Source: Cannabis sativa | Lineage: Eukaryota; Streptophyta; Magnoliopsida; Rosales; Cannabaceae | Length of the DNA stretch: 64,000 nt | Direction of reading: 5' to 3' | NCBI RefSeq assembly: GCF_029168945.1 | Contig: NC_083607.1 | Coordinates: 37,991,257-38,055,256 of the forward strand | Shown: positions 11,379 to 24,714 of the stretch, in pieces | Numbering within the stretch: position 1 is the stretch's first letter | How the letters are laid out: every line of letters begins with the position of its first letter | Notes under the pieces: generated by a model | The model's input: only the letters and a program-made list of their open reading frames with translations | Told to the model about the DNA's origin: nothing | Databases searched by the model: none | Position numbers and translations under genes: made by a program

Positions 11379-13273
11379 TGTTGGGTTTTATGCCCTAAAT
11401 AAAACTCATTTCAATATAATCAGATTTACTTATTAATATAGGTCAGAAATAACATTTAATGTTGCATGGTTCACATGATTTATTTCATGATTATATGTAC
11501 ATAATGTATAAATTCATCTGAAACCCTTTTCACATACTTGATCTTGTTTATTGTGCTGTCAACACATTTGAAAGTAAACATGACTATGTGAATAAAGTTT
11601 CCTAGATTTATCAGACATAGGGTTTTACTGATATGATAATCTACAACAGAGTTTACTTGCATTTGGAGAAGTGCTATGTTCTTTCCAGAGCATTGGTTAA
11701 AGTAAAGCTCAGGTTGGATGCATGGAGCATGTATCGGAAGGGACCGATATTGAACTTTGACTTAGATTTATTAAACTTACCGTAATATCTATTCAAGTCA
11801 ATATTGCCTAGTTGATCCTAGATCAAATGTTCTTAATCCTGTTATGATTAGGCTCAATCTTGAAAGGCTATTCGTGTTCTTTGATTTGTTAGTTAAGCCT
11901 ACTTTTAGGTCAGGGTGATACGTACATTTTGGGAGCACGGTAGTGCAATCGAGTGGGAGCGCTAGCATAAACATGGAATCTATAGCTTCTATCTGGCGAA
12001 TAGTAAGCAAAGGATGATCTCCTTCGAGCTTGACCAAACAAACATAAATGGTGGAGTACTCATTTCACATAAGCTGAAATATCATTTATACGGGGTCAAG
12101 TGTTTTAAGGAATAAATACATTGTAGGGTGTAACGGTAATTTAATCCCTTTACAGTGTAGATCATTCATATATAGGATCATTAATCACATTAGGATTATA
12201 ACAATGGATAACTAATGATGTGTCTATATGGTGGAACATATAGAGCATTCTATATACTGAGAGTGCAATTCTAAGTTCTATGCGTGGATTCAACGAAGAA
12301 TTAATAAGTTAGTGAATTTTAGTGCTAAATTCTTGATCTACTTATTGGAAGCTCGGTTATATAGACCCATGGTCCTCCCACTAGTTGAGATAATATTGCT
12401 TGTAAGACTCATGTAATTGGTTTTGATTAATCAATTATAATTCTCAAATTAGACTATGTCTATTTGTGAATTTTTCACTAAGTAAGGGCGAAATTGTAAA
12501 GAAAGAGTTTTAGGGGCATATTTGTTAATTATGATACTTTGTATGGTTCAATTAATAAATATGATAAATGACAATATTATTTAATAATTATTCATAGTTA
12601 TTAAATAGTTAGAATTGGCATTTAAATGGTTTAATTAGAAAATTGGCGTTTTTGAGAAAATCAGATGCAGGAAAAGTAAAACTGCAAAATTGCAAAAAGT
12701 GAGGCCCAAATCCACTAGTATAGGGCCAGCCACTTTTGTAGGAAATTTTAACTGATATTTGCATTATTTTAATGCCAAATAATTCAAACCTAACCCTAGT
12801 GGAATGCTATAAATAGATAGTGAAGGCTTCAGGAAAATTACACTTAAATTTTCTATTTTTCCTTCAGAGAAAAACCTGAGCCTTTCTCTCTCCCTATCTT
12901 TAGCTGCCACTTCTTCTTTCTCTTCCCTCTTGAATTTCAAAATCCTTAGTGTATGAGTAGTGCCCACACACAGCAAGTGATACCTCAATCATAGTGAGGA
13001 AGATCGTGAAGAAAGACTTTCAGCAAGAAGGAGTTTCAGCATCAAAGATTCAGAGAAAGAGATCCAGGTTCAGATATTGATAATGCTCTGCTACAGAAAG
13101 GAATCAAGGGCTAGATATCTGAACGGAAGGAGTCATATTATTTCGCTGCACCCAATGTAAGGTTTCCTTAACTTTATATGTGTTTATTTCATCGTTTTAG
13201 AAAGTTCATATTTAGGGTGTTAATAAACATACTTGTGAGTAGATCTAAGATCCTGGTAAAATAATTTCCAATA
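11379..13273 (+). repeat. 3' LTR of element C
   Basis: It is 1,895 bp, the same length as the 5' LTR, running TGTTGGG to TTTCCAATA, followed directly by the ATAAT duplication (13,274-13,278). A TATA box-like CTATAAATAG lies near 12,808-12,817. Confidence 0.93.
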
Positions 13274-13278
13274 ATAAT

Positions 13279-14893
13279 CAGCGATGATGTGTACTTACAC
13301 TTGGAGTAAGTGTTATGTTCAATCCAGGACATTAGTAAAGTATACTAGTTTCGAATGTATGGAGTATACATTGGACTGGACCAATATTGCAACTTAGTTA
13401 AGATATTATAAACTTATCGTCATATCTTTCCAAGTCAATATCAGTAGTTGATCTTAAGATTAAAAGAATCTAAATCCTGATATGCTTAGGCTCAACTCAG
13501 GAGTACTATTCATGTTCTTTGATTTATTAGTTAAGCCTACTTTTGGGTCAGGGTGATACGTATATTTTGGGAACATGATAGTATGATTGACTGGGAGTGC
13601 TGAACATAAATATGGAATCTATAGCTTCTACTGGTGTATAGAAGTCAAGTGATGATTTCCTTCGAGCTTAGCTAAATAGAAGTAAATGGATGAGCTCTTG
13701 TTTAAGTGACTAATTCTTAGATCACTAAACATCATTTACAGGTAGCTAAGTGTTTTAAGGGGCAAAATACGTTGAGGGGTGAGAACGGTAAAATTAACCC
13801 ATCTCGATGTAAATCATCTATATGGAGGATTTTTGATCACAATAAGATTATAACAATGGTTAAATGAGATAGCATATCTATATCGTGGAACATATAATAA
13901 GCTCTATATAAGTCTGAGAGTGCAATTCTAAGTTCTAAGAGTGGATTCAACGAAGAATTAATAAGTAGGGATTTACTTAGTAAATTCGGTTCACTTATTG
14001 GAAGCTCAGCATATAGATCCATGGTCCACATTCTAGTTGAGACTATACTGCTTGTAAGACTCAATAATTAATTTGTGATTAATCAATTATAATTCTAAAG
14101 TTAGACTATGTCTAATTGGTGAATTTTCACTAAGCAGGGGCGAAATTGTAAAGAAAAGAGATTCTAGGTTTATTTATTTATTAATAGACTTTATATGTCT
14201 AATTAATAATTAAATTAAATGAAAATATTATTAATAATCTATTTTAGTTATTAAATAATTAGTTTTGGCGTTTAAAAGGTTAGAATTGGAAAATTGACGT
14301 TTTTGAGAAAATAGAAATAAAAATTGTGAAAACTGTAAAATCCAAGTAAGGCCCATTAACACCTATGGTCGGCCACTTGGATAGCTTTTTCCAATTAATA
14401 TTTTCGTTATTTTAATGCCAAATAATTACTAACCTAAACCTAGTAGTTGCCTATAAATAGAAAGTGGTGGCCCAGTCAAATAACAAGTTTTCAAGCATTC
14501 TGTCAGAAAAATTACTTTTTCAGAAAATTGAGCCTTCCCTCTCTCTCTATAGCCGAATCAACCTCTCTCTCTTTTCCTCTTCATAAATTTCGACCCTCAG
14601 TGATAGAGTAGTGCCCACACACAGCAAGTGGTACCTCAATCATAGATTGAAAGACTGTGAAGGATCACACACAGAGAGAAGGACATTCGGGCTCAGATCT
14701 TGATAATACTATGCGACAGAAAGGATACAAGGGTTAGAGATCTGAGTGGAAGGAGACATTATTCTGCTGCAACCAATGTAAGGTTTTCTTAACTTTATAT
14801 GTGTTTATTTATCGTTTTAGAAAGTTCATATTTAGGGTGTTAAACAACATACTTGTGAGTAGATCTAAGATCCTGGTAAAATAAATTCTAACA
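13279..14893 (+). mobile_element. Solo LTR B, right part
   Basis: It continues the LTR interrupted at 3,216: the joined sequence GTGATAAT|CAGCGATGATG is found uninterrupted (reverse strand) in element D near 18,838-18,857. It ends TTCTAACA at 14,893 and is followed by the CATTG duplication (14,894-14,898). A TATA-like CTATAAATAG lies near 14,451-14,460. Confidence 0.9.
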
Positions 14894-14898
14894 CATTG

Positions 14899-15271
14899 AA
14901 CATCAGTTTCTCTCAGAAAAGCCACACGCCCCTCTCTCTCTTTTCTTCTCTCTAAATTTCGAAACTTTGAGTGAATGAGTAGTGCCCACACACATCAAGT
15001 GGTATCTCAATCATAGTATGTAAGACTATGGAAATTCTGCATCAAAGAAGGAGAAAAGAAGATCCAGATTCAAATCTTGATTATGCTCTGCTACAAAAAG
15101 GAATCAAGGGTTAGAGATCTGAATGGAAGGAGTCTTATTATTCCGCTGCACCCACTGTAAGGTTTTCTAAACTTTATATGTGTTTATTTTCATTGTTTTA
15201 GAATTCATATTAGGGTGTTAATCCAACATACTTGTTAGTAAATCTAGATCCTGGTAAAATAATTTCCAACA
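14899..15271 (+). mobile_element. 3' LTR of element A, right part
   Basis: This is the R/U5 end of the LTR interrupted at 2,948. It contains the family's GTGCCCACACACA segment and ends GGTAAAATAATTTCCAACA. The duplication on the other side of element A lies outside the window, so its target site cannot be checked. Confidence 0.85.
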
Positions 15272-15369
15272 CTAACCTGAAACAACATTTCACCAACTCG
15301 ACCCAACCACGAACTCACCCCTGCACGAACCCAGAAATTCCCATTTGAACCACACTAAACCTAGCTTTC
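15272..15369 (+). mobile_element. Fragment of the Athila-like host element
   Basis: A C/A-rich segment between two copia LTRs. It resumes at 27,498 on the far side of solo LTR E, as shown by the CTTTC duplication (15,365-15,369 and 27,498-27,502). It therefore belongs to the DNA into which both LTRs inserted, most likely the Ty3 body described at 27,503-30,150. Confidence 0.6.
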
Positions 15370-17211
15370 TGTTGGGTTTTATGCCCTAAATAAAACTCAT
15401 TTCAACATAATCAGATTTACTTATTAATATAGATTAGAAATAACATTTAATGTTGCATGGTTCACATGATTTATTTCATGATTATATGTACATAATGTAT
15501 GAATTCATCTGAAACCCTTTTCACATACTTGATCCTGTTTATTGTGTTGTCAACATATTGGAAAGTAAACATGACTATGTGAATAAAGTTTCCTAGATTT
15601 ATCAGACACAGGGTTTTACTGATACGATAATCTACAACAAGACTTTACTTGCATTTGGAGAAATGCTATGTTCTTTCCAGAGCATTGGTTAAAGTAAAGC
15701 TCAGGTTGGGTGCATGGAGTACGCATCGGAAGGGACAGATATTGAACTTTGACTTAGATTTATTAAACTTACCGTAATATCTATTCAAGTCAATATCGCC
15801 TAGTTCATCCTAGATCAAATGATCTTAATCCTGTTATGATTAGGCTCAATCTCAAAAGGTTATTCGTGTTCTTTGATTTTTTAGTTAAGCCTACTTTTTG
15901 GTCAGGGTGATACGTACATTTTGGGAACACGGTAGTGCAATTGAGTGGGAGCGCTAACATAAACATGGAATCTATAGCTTCTATCTGGCGAATAGTAAGT
16001 AAAGGATGATCTCCTTCGAGCTTGACCAAACGAAAATAAATGGTGGAGTACTCATTTCACATAAGCTGAAATATCATTTATACAGGGTTAAGTGTTTTAA
16101 GGATAAAATACATTGTAGGGTGTAACGGTAATCTAATCCCTTTACAGTGTAGATCATTCATATAGAGGATCATTGATCAAATTAGGATTATAACAATGGA
16201 TAACTAATGATGTGTCTATATGGTGGAACATATAGAGCATTCTATATACTGAGAGTGCAATTCTAAGTTCTATGCGTGGATTCAACGAAGAATTAATAAG
16301 TTAGTGAATTTAGATTATAAATTCTTGATCTGCTTATTGGAAGCTCAGTTATATAGACCCATGGTCCCCCCACTAGTTGAGATAATATTGCTTGTAAGAC
16401 TCATATAATTGGTTTTGATTAATCAATTATAATTCTCAAATTAGACTATGTCTATTTGTGAATTTTTCACTAAGTAAGGGCGAAATTGTAAAGAAAGAGT
16501 TTTAGGGACATATTTGTTAATTATGATACTTTGTATGGTTCAATTAATAAATATGATAAATGACAATATTATTTAATAATTATTTATAGTTATTAAATAG
16601 TTAGAATTGGCATGTAAATGGTAGAATTTGAAAATTGGTATTTTTGAGAAAATGAGATGCAGAAATGATAAAACTGCAAAATTGCAAAAAGTGAGGCCCT
16701 AATCCACATTGCTTAGGGCCGGCCACTTTTATAGGTTTTTTCATCTGATATTTTTATTATTTTAATGCCAAATAATTCAAACCTAATGCTAGTGGAATGC
16801 TATAAATAGATAGTGAAGGCTTCAGGAAATTTACACTTAACTTTACACTTTTCATTCAGAGAAAAACCTGAGCCTTCTCTCTCTATACCTAGCCGCCACT
16901 TCTCTCTCTCTCTCTCGCTTCTTCCTTGAAATTTCGAGCCACTTAGTGATTAGAGTAGTGCCCACACACAGCAAGTGATACCTCAATCATAGTGAGGAAG
17001 ATCGTGAAGAAAGACATTCAACAAGAAGGAGTTTCAGCACTAAAGAATCAGAGAAAGAGATCCAGGTTCAGATCTTGATAATACTCTGCAACCAAAAGGA
17101 TACAAGGGTTAGAGATCTGAACGGAAGGAGTCATATTATTCCGCTGCACCCAATGTAAGGTTTCTAATACTTTATATGTGTTTATTTCATAATCGTTTTA
17201 GAAGTTCATAT
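15370..17211 (+). mobile_element. Solo LTR E, left part
   Basis: It starts TGTTGGG after the CTTTC duplication. It is interrupted by element D, which duplicated CATAT (17,207-17,211 and 27,431-27,435). The remaining 62 bp of the LTR are 27,436-27,497. A TATA-like CTATAAATAG lies near 16,801-16,810. Confidence 0.92.
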
Positions 17212-19122
17212 TGTTGGGAATTATTTTACCAGGATCTTAGATCTACTCACAAGTATGTTTATTAACATCCTAAATATGAACTTTCTAAAACGATAAAATA
17301 AACACATATAAAGTTAAGAAAACCTTACATTGATGCAGCGGAATAAATGTCTCCTTCCACTCAGATCTCTAACCCTTGATTCCTTTCTGTAGCAGAGTAT
17401 AATCAAGATCTGAGCCCGAATCTCCTTCTTCTTCAAGCTTTGATCCTTCACAGTCTTCCAATCTATGATTGAGTTACTGCTTGCTGTGTGTGGGCACTTA
17501 CTCTTTCACTAGGGTCACGAAAAAGATGAAGGGAAAAGAGAGAGAGAGATTTCGGCCAAGGTAGAGAGTGAGGAAGGCTCAGTTTTTCTGAAGAGAGAAA
17601 TTTCTGTCAGAAAGGCTAATGAAAGCATGTGTTGTGAATGAGCCATCACTTTCTATTTATAGGCAACTACTAGGTCTAGGTTTAGAATTATTTGGCATTA
17701 AAATAATGAAAATAATAATTTGAAAAAGCTATTTAAGTGGCCGGCCATATGGTGTTATTGGGCCTCACTTAATTTTGCAATTTTATCAAATTTTATCTCT
17801 ATTTTCTCAAAAACGCTAATTTTCCAATTCTAACCTTTTAAATGCCAAAACTAATTATTTAATAACTAAAATACATTATTAAATAATATTGTCATTTAAT
17901 TTAATTATTAATTAGACATATAAAGTCCATTAATAAATAAATAAACCTAGAAAACTCTTTTCCTTACAATTTCACCCCTGCTTAGTGAAAATTCATAAAA
18001 TCGGACATAGTCTAACTTTAGAATTATAATTGATCAATCACGAATCAATTAATGAGTCTTACAAGCAGAATGTTCTCAACTAGAATGGGGACCATGGATC
18101 TATATGCTGAACTTCCAATAAGTGAACCAAATTTACCAAGTAAATTCCTACTTATTAATTCTTCGTTGAATCCACTCTTAGAACTTAGAATTGCACTCTC
18201 AGACTTATATAGAGCATATTGTATGTTTCACGATATCAATATACTATCTCATTTAACCATTGTTATAATCTTATTGTGATTTAAAGATCCTCTATATAGA
18301 TGATTTACATCGAGATGGGATTTCTTTACCGTTCTCACCCCTCAATGTATTTTGCCCCTTAAAACACTTAGGTACCTGTAAATGGTGTTTAGTGATCTAA
18401 TAATTAGTCAGTTAAACAAGAGCTCATCCATTTACTTCTATTTGCTAAGCTCGAAGGGAATCATCACTTAACTTCTATACACCAGTAGAAGCTATAGATT
18501 CCATATTTATGTTCAGCACTCCCACTCAATCATACTATCATGTTCCCAAAATATACGTATTACCCTGACCAAAAGGTAGGCTTAACTAATAAATCTAAGA
18601 ACATGAATAGCACTCCTGAGTTGAGCCCAAGCATATCAGGATTTAGATTCTTTTCAATCTTAAGATCAACTACTGATATTGACTTGGAAAGATATGTATA
18701 ACGGTAATTTTGTAATATCTTAACTTAGTTGCAATATCGGTCCAGTCCAATGTATACTCCATACATTCGAAACTAGTATACTTTACTAATGTCCTGGAAA
18801 GAACATAACACTTACTCCAAGTGTAAGTACACATCATCGCTGATTATCACATTAGTGTAAATCCAATAACACTGATGAAATAGGGACCAAAACTTTTGAT
18901 TCATATGATCACAATCACATTCCACTGTGTTGACGATACTGTAATTGTGAATAAACATATGATCTGGATTTAACTGATTTTGTGTGTATGAATGTCATAA
19001 ACATATTAAACATATTAAACCATTAGCATGTAGAATTCATGCAAACATCAATCACTTCTAATTTCTTTTATTGATAACTAATCAGATTGTAAAGAGTTTT
19101 ATTTAGGGCATAAAACCCAACA
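17212..19122 (-). repeat. 3' LTR of element D
   Basis: 1,911 bp, read on the minus strand from TGTTGGGTTTTATGCCC to TTCCCAACA. A TATA box-like CTATAAATAG is at 17,653-17,662. It is 4 bp longer than the 5' LTR because of two 2-bp indels (near 17,337 and 17,388). Confidence 0.93.
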
Positions 19123-19133
19123 AACTCCCACTT
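19123..19133 (-). other. Polypurine tract of element D
   Basis: On the minus strand AAGTGGGAGTT directly precedes the 3' LTR, as in element C. Confidence 0.85.
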
Positions 19134-20450
19134 GCACTAATATAAAACAAACTGCGCAAATAGGTCAATCTGATGTCTTGATCTTCAGATCAAGTGTAGT
19201 ATATTTGAATCCACCCAAACTTCTGGAAACTAGTTCATAAATACTCTTATGAAACATCCTTTACTATATGCTTTACTCATCAAGGGATACTGAAATCTTT
19301 ACTGTTTTAAAAGTACATCTGAATTAACAGAGGACATATCTCTCATATTTTAAAATATGTAATTGAGATAATACAGTGTAGACTTTTCTTCAGTGATATA
19401 ACTTTCTGGTATTTTCGAATAGACCAAGTTATAGTTCTTCTCTGGTAGAGCTTGAATTATTATACAATAATTCCTCCACCCCCAAAGTAAGCACCATCTC
19501 ATATAGAATTTCGAAATTAGATGGTGAGATACAGGGACAACTGATACACAGTTCCTTAATATCTGACATATAGATCACTTTCATAAATCCTTCTTGAATA
19601 TCTTCTAATATTCCCTATTTGATTACATCTCAGATAGCTCCCACTCAATAGCAGATGTCTGGTTAAATAATACTTTTAACCTCTGATTGTTTAGAGAGTT
19701 ACCTAGTTGTGACTTTTGTATTAGTCTGAAACTTTAAGTCAAGACTAAGTCATCAACATAGCAGACTAGTATTTGAAGTGAAAAATACATGCCAGAGATA
19801 AAGTAATCAAAATTAAGATACCATCAAAATTTTATGAGGATTAAGAATTCTTGGTTCATGTCATTTGAATGGACTGAACTATAGTTCTTTATCTTATTCT
19901 CATAATTCTGACAAGCTATTCCTTTCCATGTGAATGGTTAGATTTTCTTTTCAGTAGTGTTCTTAAGTACCTATCACAATTATCAACCTAATGAAGATGG
20001 GTATAGAATTTTAAAATTCTCCCACTCAATTAAGGTAGTGTGAAACTTTAACAAAGAACTTTCAAAGGTATCAAACTCTTACTTACAATAGTAAAATCGA
20101 AATGGAACATACAATCAAGATCAAGAATTTATATTGACAATAGCTGACTCATTATATTACTTCTATGTTTAAACAAGATATGTGTTTCATAGGGAATTGT
20201 GGAATAGACTCCACCCCTAAGAATATACATATAGGGTAGTATGGATAACCTCCACCCCTAAGTATATAGAGATTATGATCCACCCCTAAAGGTTGTAAAG
20301 ATCATGATTCTCTAAGTGTGATAGAGTTTATGTGGAGTTGAATACTATCCAGAGTTCATTAGATATAAAAGATCGTTGAACTGCATAGTTTTCTTAACTT
20401 TTCTCCACCCCTATCAGATCATAAGATCTTTTTATTAAACAAATTCTTAA
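19134..20450 (-). pseudogene. Decayed copia pol remnant, element D
   Basis: It is homologous to 9,720-11,367 of element C but still more eroded, with no usable ORF. TCCACCCCTA (sense TAGGGGTGGA) occurs four times within 200 bp at about 20,210, 20,251, 20,279 and 20,403, and a related form lies near 19,471. It is kept as non-coding 3' sequence between gag and the 3' LTR. Confidence 0.55.
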
Positions 20451-20857
20451 TAATTGTATGAGAATTAACAATTATTGATAAACATAGAAATAATTTCTAG
20501 TGTTTATATAATATAACTCTATGAAGAGTTGTAAATATTATAGAATTTGCATCAATAATAAAAACACTTACACATATAAACATACAAATATAATGTGGTA
20601 ATAATTGATGAAGATAAAATTAAATGAAGCTCAATCTCATAAATTGCAATAGGGAATTTCGAAAAAAAATACTTTATTAATAATAAAAAAAAATGTATTG
20701 CAACAATATGAGAGAAACAGGGATAAATATCCCTAACTAAAATTTGAAATCCAAATTGTTTTTAAACTAAAACAATTAATTCAAAAAATTGAAGAGCTTC
20801 ATCTTCATCTGGACGATTTCACCCTTGGTCCAGCTTTCTGATCCAACTCAATTGAGT
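20451..20857 (-). other. gag 3' untranslated region, element D
   Basis: AT-rich sequence after the gag stop. On the sense strand it has a T-rich tract and AATAAAG (near 20,675), resembling an mRNA 3' end. I see no ORF. Confidence 0.4.
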
Positions 20858-21809
20858 TCAAGTAGCTTGGCCTATAAGAAGAAGAAAACAAATAAACAAA
20901 GTTAGTCCAGAATCATATATCCAATTGGATAATAATTCACTAAAACTCTTAAAGTTTATAAATGGAAATACCTTGTTTCTTTGCAAGAAGTTTAGGACAC
21001 TGGGGTTTCCAATGACCTTTTTCATTGCAGTGGAAACATTTTCCTTTAAGTGTAGCATCACCAGAAGGAGCAGCCTTTTTCATGGCTTTTGTTCGCTTCT
21101 TGGTGTTCTTCCACTTCTTCTTCGATTTGGGCTTTGAAGCAGAGGCAACATTTGCTTCAGGTTTCATCGTCCCATTACCATTACCAGGATTATGAGGTTT
21201 ACTCCCTTTCTTCTTGGGTCCTCCAATCAAATTTTCATAAGTTTGAAGGTCATTGACTAATTCATGAAAGTCAATTTCCTTCTTATTCATGACATAATTT
21301 GATGTGTATGGTAGAAATGCTGGAGTCAGGCTATTCAAGATAAGACTAACTTGAGTAGCATTGTCCATTTCAGCACCATGATCCTGGGCTTCTTGGAAAT
21401 AACTGGACATGAGGAGAACATGATCACGCACGTTTTGATGAGGTTCCATCCGTGCGTTAATGTACTTCTTAGTCGCGTCAAAGCGTGACTGAAGCGATGC
21501 CTTACCGAATAGCTCATTTAACTTCGTCATAACTTCAGCAGCCTTCTCAGTTTTAGAAAACCGAGTTTTGAGGGTGTCAACCATGCTAGAAAGCATAAAG
21601 TATAGAGCTTTGTCATTTGCTTTCTGCCAACGCTCATACTTTTCTTTCACAGCTTTGGTTGCATTGTCCCCAGGCACTTCAGGTGACGACTCAGTTAAAA
21701 CAAACAAGGCACTTTCTCCTATGAGAGCAATATTAATGTTCTCATTCCATTTATTAAAGTTAGATCCATTCAGCTTGTTTTCAGTCAACAGTGATAACAT
21801 GGGATTCAT
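20858..21809 (-). CDS. gag: Copia-type Gag (UBN2/CCHC) of element D, probable 100-bp intron near 3' end
   Basis: Gag is the structural protein that packages element RNA into virus-like particles. From Met at 21,809 the unspliced frame is 286 residues. The N-terminus (LTENKLNGSNFNKW) is the usual copia start. A UBN2-type gag domain spans roughly residues 40-185, with the M-L-EYL/LLTSYF-like helical part around 115-135. A basic region (about 195-250, rich in K) precedes a zinc knuckle CFHCNEKGHWKPQC (CX2CX4HX4C) near residues 258-271. In the unspliced frame the protein ends GISIYKL at 20,949. A candidate intron 20,972-20,872 (donor CAAG|GTATTT, acceptor TTCTTATAG|GCC) would instead give an end reading KKQGQAT, closer to copia relatives, with stop at 20,858. 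No protease or pol follows. I am confident of the gag; the intron is inference. Confidence 0.9.
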
Positions 21810-21977
21810 TTTGACAAAACAGGATACTACAAAATAATAGAAATCAACAAATAGAAATTAATAATGGTTTAACACACAAAATCAATTCAGAAATTATAAG
21901 CACATAGCAAGTAGGAATGATATGAGAAAATACTTAAAAAATTCAATCCTAAATAATTTCCAAGGTTTTCAATAAAC

Positions 21978-22340
21978 TGATATCAGTGTCCCGTTTAGGC
22001 GAGAGTCAAAGCTACCATCCATTGAATAGAGTTGTCAGCTCATCTAAAATGTTAAACATTCTAGCAACCTTTTATTCGATCAAGATCAGAATCCAGCGTT
22101 GTCCCGTTTAGGCGAGAGTCAAGGCTATTCTATCTCATGAGCTTCTACCATTGTTTCGCAATTTGCAAGTCAAATATGGTCGCCACCATTAGGGTGATCT
22201 ATACCATATAAAACACTTACAAACCACTTATCATGCGAGATTAAACGGTGCGAAATTGCTAATGAACGTTCCTCCATTAGGGAGGATTACTCACTAAAAC
22301 AAACGCGGTGTAAAATCCACAATGGAGATCGAATATCTTA
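21978..22340 (-). repeat. Leader block with paired GACTCTCGCC motifs, element D
   Basis: On the minus strand the motif TTGACTCTCGCCTAAACGGGACA occurs twice (ending near 21,990 and 22,103), at about the same spacing as the pair in element C (8,429 and 8,540). The motif varies between C and D only at one or two bases, while surrounding AT-rich DNA has drifted more. Confidence 0.7.
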
Positions 22341-24714
22341 ATAATAATAAAGCTCATTGTTTAAAATGTATTTTCTTTATTATTCTAATAAATAAATCTC
22401 ATTAAATTCTATTTAAGAATTAAAATTCAAAAATAAGAATTTAATATAATATTTATAAAATTATACTTAGATGGTGATTGAAATAAAATTAATTATTTCC
22501 ATCTTAGTAATAATCTTAAATATAAATATTAAGGAAATTAATTTAAGTTGAATTAAATAAATAATTAGCAACTTAAAAATTTCCTTTGAGAATATATTTA
22601 TTGGATTCGAAAATTTAAAGTATATAAAAATACAATTTTCGAAAATAATAAAAAATAGAAAAGAAATACTTCAAGCAAAAATATCACCTATCTAGATATT
22701 CTTTTGACTAGTTAATTCAATTTCTAATAATATATATATTTTAAATTCACTTATTTTAAATTAATCAATTAAATGAAAAAATCATTGATTGTAGTTGGTC
22801 CAAGAATTAATTAAAATAAATAATTAATTTACAACTCAATCTATTTTTCAAAAATTCGAAAATATTGCATAATTAAAATGCAAATTTCGAAATTGATTAA
22901 TAAAATAAAGAAAAATATATATATTGAGAATTATTTAAATTTAAGTTGAAAAATTAAATTTCAACCTAAAAATAATTTTCTATTTAATTAAGTGTCATGA
23001 AAAATCAATAAATATTTAAGTATCATGATGAAAATCAACTTAGATATTTAGATTTTTCAAGTTAATTAAATGTATTAAATTCAAGAAATAATAATTAAGT
23101 GTAGAGAAGGCTTAATTATTAATTTCTATTTAATACTAGGAAAAATATACTTAATAAAATTGTACCAAAATTAATTATTTAAATAATTAATTTCACAAAA
23201 GTATAGTATTTTCCTATTTAAATATTAGAAATAATAAGTAGTCTAGAAATTACCATCTAGAAAATATCTTATTTGACTAAGTATCTTTTCAAAATTTGAA
23301 AAATATCTAATTTAAGTTATATAGAAAAAATCTAAAACTTAAATAATTTCAAATCTAGATTTAATTAAATATCACAAATTAAGTTGTAACCACTTAATTT
23401 GAAGATATCTTTTTAAAGTTAATATTTGAAAAGATATTAACCAAAAAAAAATATCTAAGATATTCCATTTCAAGTTAATATTTGAAAAGATATTAACTTA
23501 AAAAATATCTTAAGAATCTTTAATAACTAATGCCTAAGATTTCTCAACTTGATTTAAAATTTAAATCAAATATTCAAATTTAAGTTAGTTAAGAAAAATC
23601 AGTTGATACAACTAATTTATAACTTAAATAGGAATATTTAATTAAATAAGCTCCAGAAAGAATCTTAGTTAGTTAAAATTCTATATTTAATTAAATACAA
23701 GAAAAATACAAATAGTTTGTCTAGAAATAATATCTAAAACTAAAAGTGTTTTTCTTAAAATTAACTTTAAAATATTAAAATGAAAATAAATTTCATATAT
23801 TTTAAAAGTTAATTATGTTGCTAATTCAATTTTATTAGGTCAAACTAATATAATTAACCTAGTACAGTTATTCAAATCAGGCAAATGGGCCTTCACAATT
23901 GGGGTAGTTCATGTGAGGGGGTGCTGGGTTCAGTATGTCGTACCCACTTCTATGGCACCCAACTCTCACACAAGGCCCAAAAGAGAGGAATTTAACCTTA
24001 AAATAAATAACTGTTATTAATTGAATAGGTCCAATAACTAAATGGACCTAAATAAAATCTATCATGGTGTGACATTTTATTTAGCAACAACCTATATGTA
24101 TCTATATTAGTAAAATAAACACATAGGCTCACACAGGCACACTTTGGATGGATCCTATCATGTTGCTAGGTCATACACAGATGAAAGAAGATTGTAAAAT
24201 TTACCTGTTACAAATTATTAACTTGACCAAGGGAGCCATCAGATCATTAGATCTGGCAAAAGGTAACCATGGCTATTTGCAATCAAGTAATAATAGGTTT
24301 TGAAAACTTACACACAAGCTAAAACCATATACTCCTGCAACAAGGTTAGCTAGATAGTTGGAAGTAGGATTTATTTAATTTTAAATAAATAATTTCGAAA
24401 AATAAATAATTAAAAAAAATATTTTAATTTTCGAAAAATATAAAATAAAATTAAAAAAAATTAATTTCGGAAATAAAAAAAATTTCGAAATTTTAAAAAA
24501 AAAATTAAAATTAAACCTACTTTTTGAAAAATTAGGTTTCAACCAACCTAAATATCATTTCAAAATTTGCTAACTACTTTTAAAAATTAAATGTTATTTT
24601 AAAAATAAAAATTAGAAAAGATAAATAAAATATCTTTTCAGATTTTAAATTTAATTTAAATAAATAAAATAACAAAATTTAAAAAGTTAGCAAAATATCT
24701 TATATCTATTTAAA

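Larger units (their letters stand above)
3217..13273 (+). mobile_element. Complete non-autonomous copia-family LTR element C (gag-less)
   Basis: This is a 10,057-bp element with two 1,895-bp LTRs (3,217-5,111 and 11,379-13,273), flanked by a perfect 5-bp duplication ATAAT (3,212-3,216 and 13,274-13,278). Reading the two LTRs against each other I count about 28 differences, roughly 98.5% identity, so it is a fairly recent insertion. The primer site and polypurine tract are in the right places. The 6.3-kb interior has no long ORF. It has an AT-rich leader, a conserved leader block, a second diverged copy of that block where element D has gag, and a decayed pol remnant. It lies inside solo LTR B. 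It is a LARD-like element that would need gag and pol from elsewhere. Confidence 0.93.
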
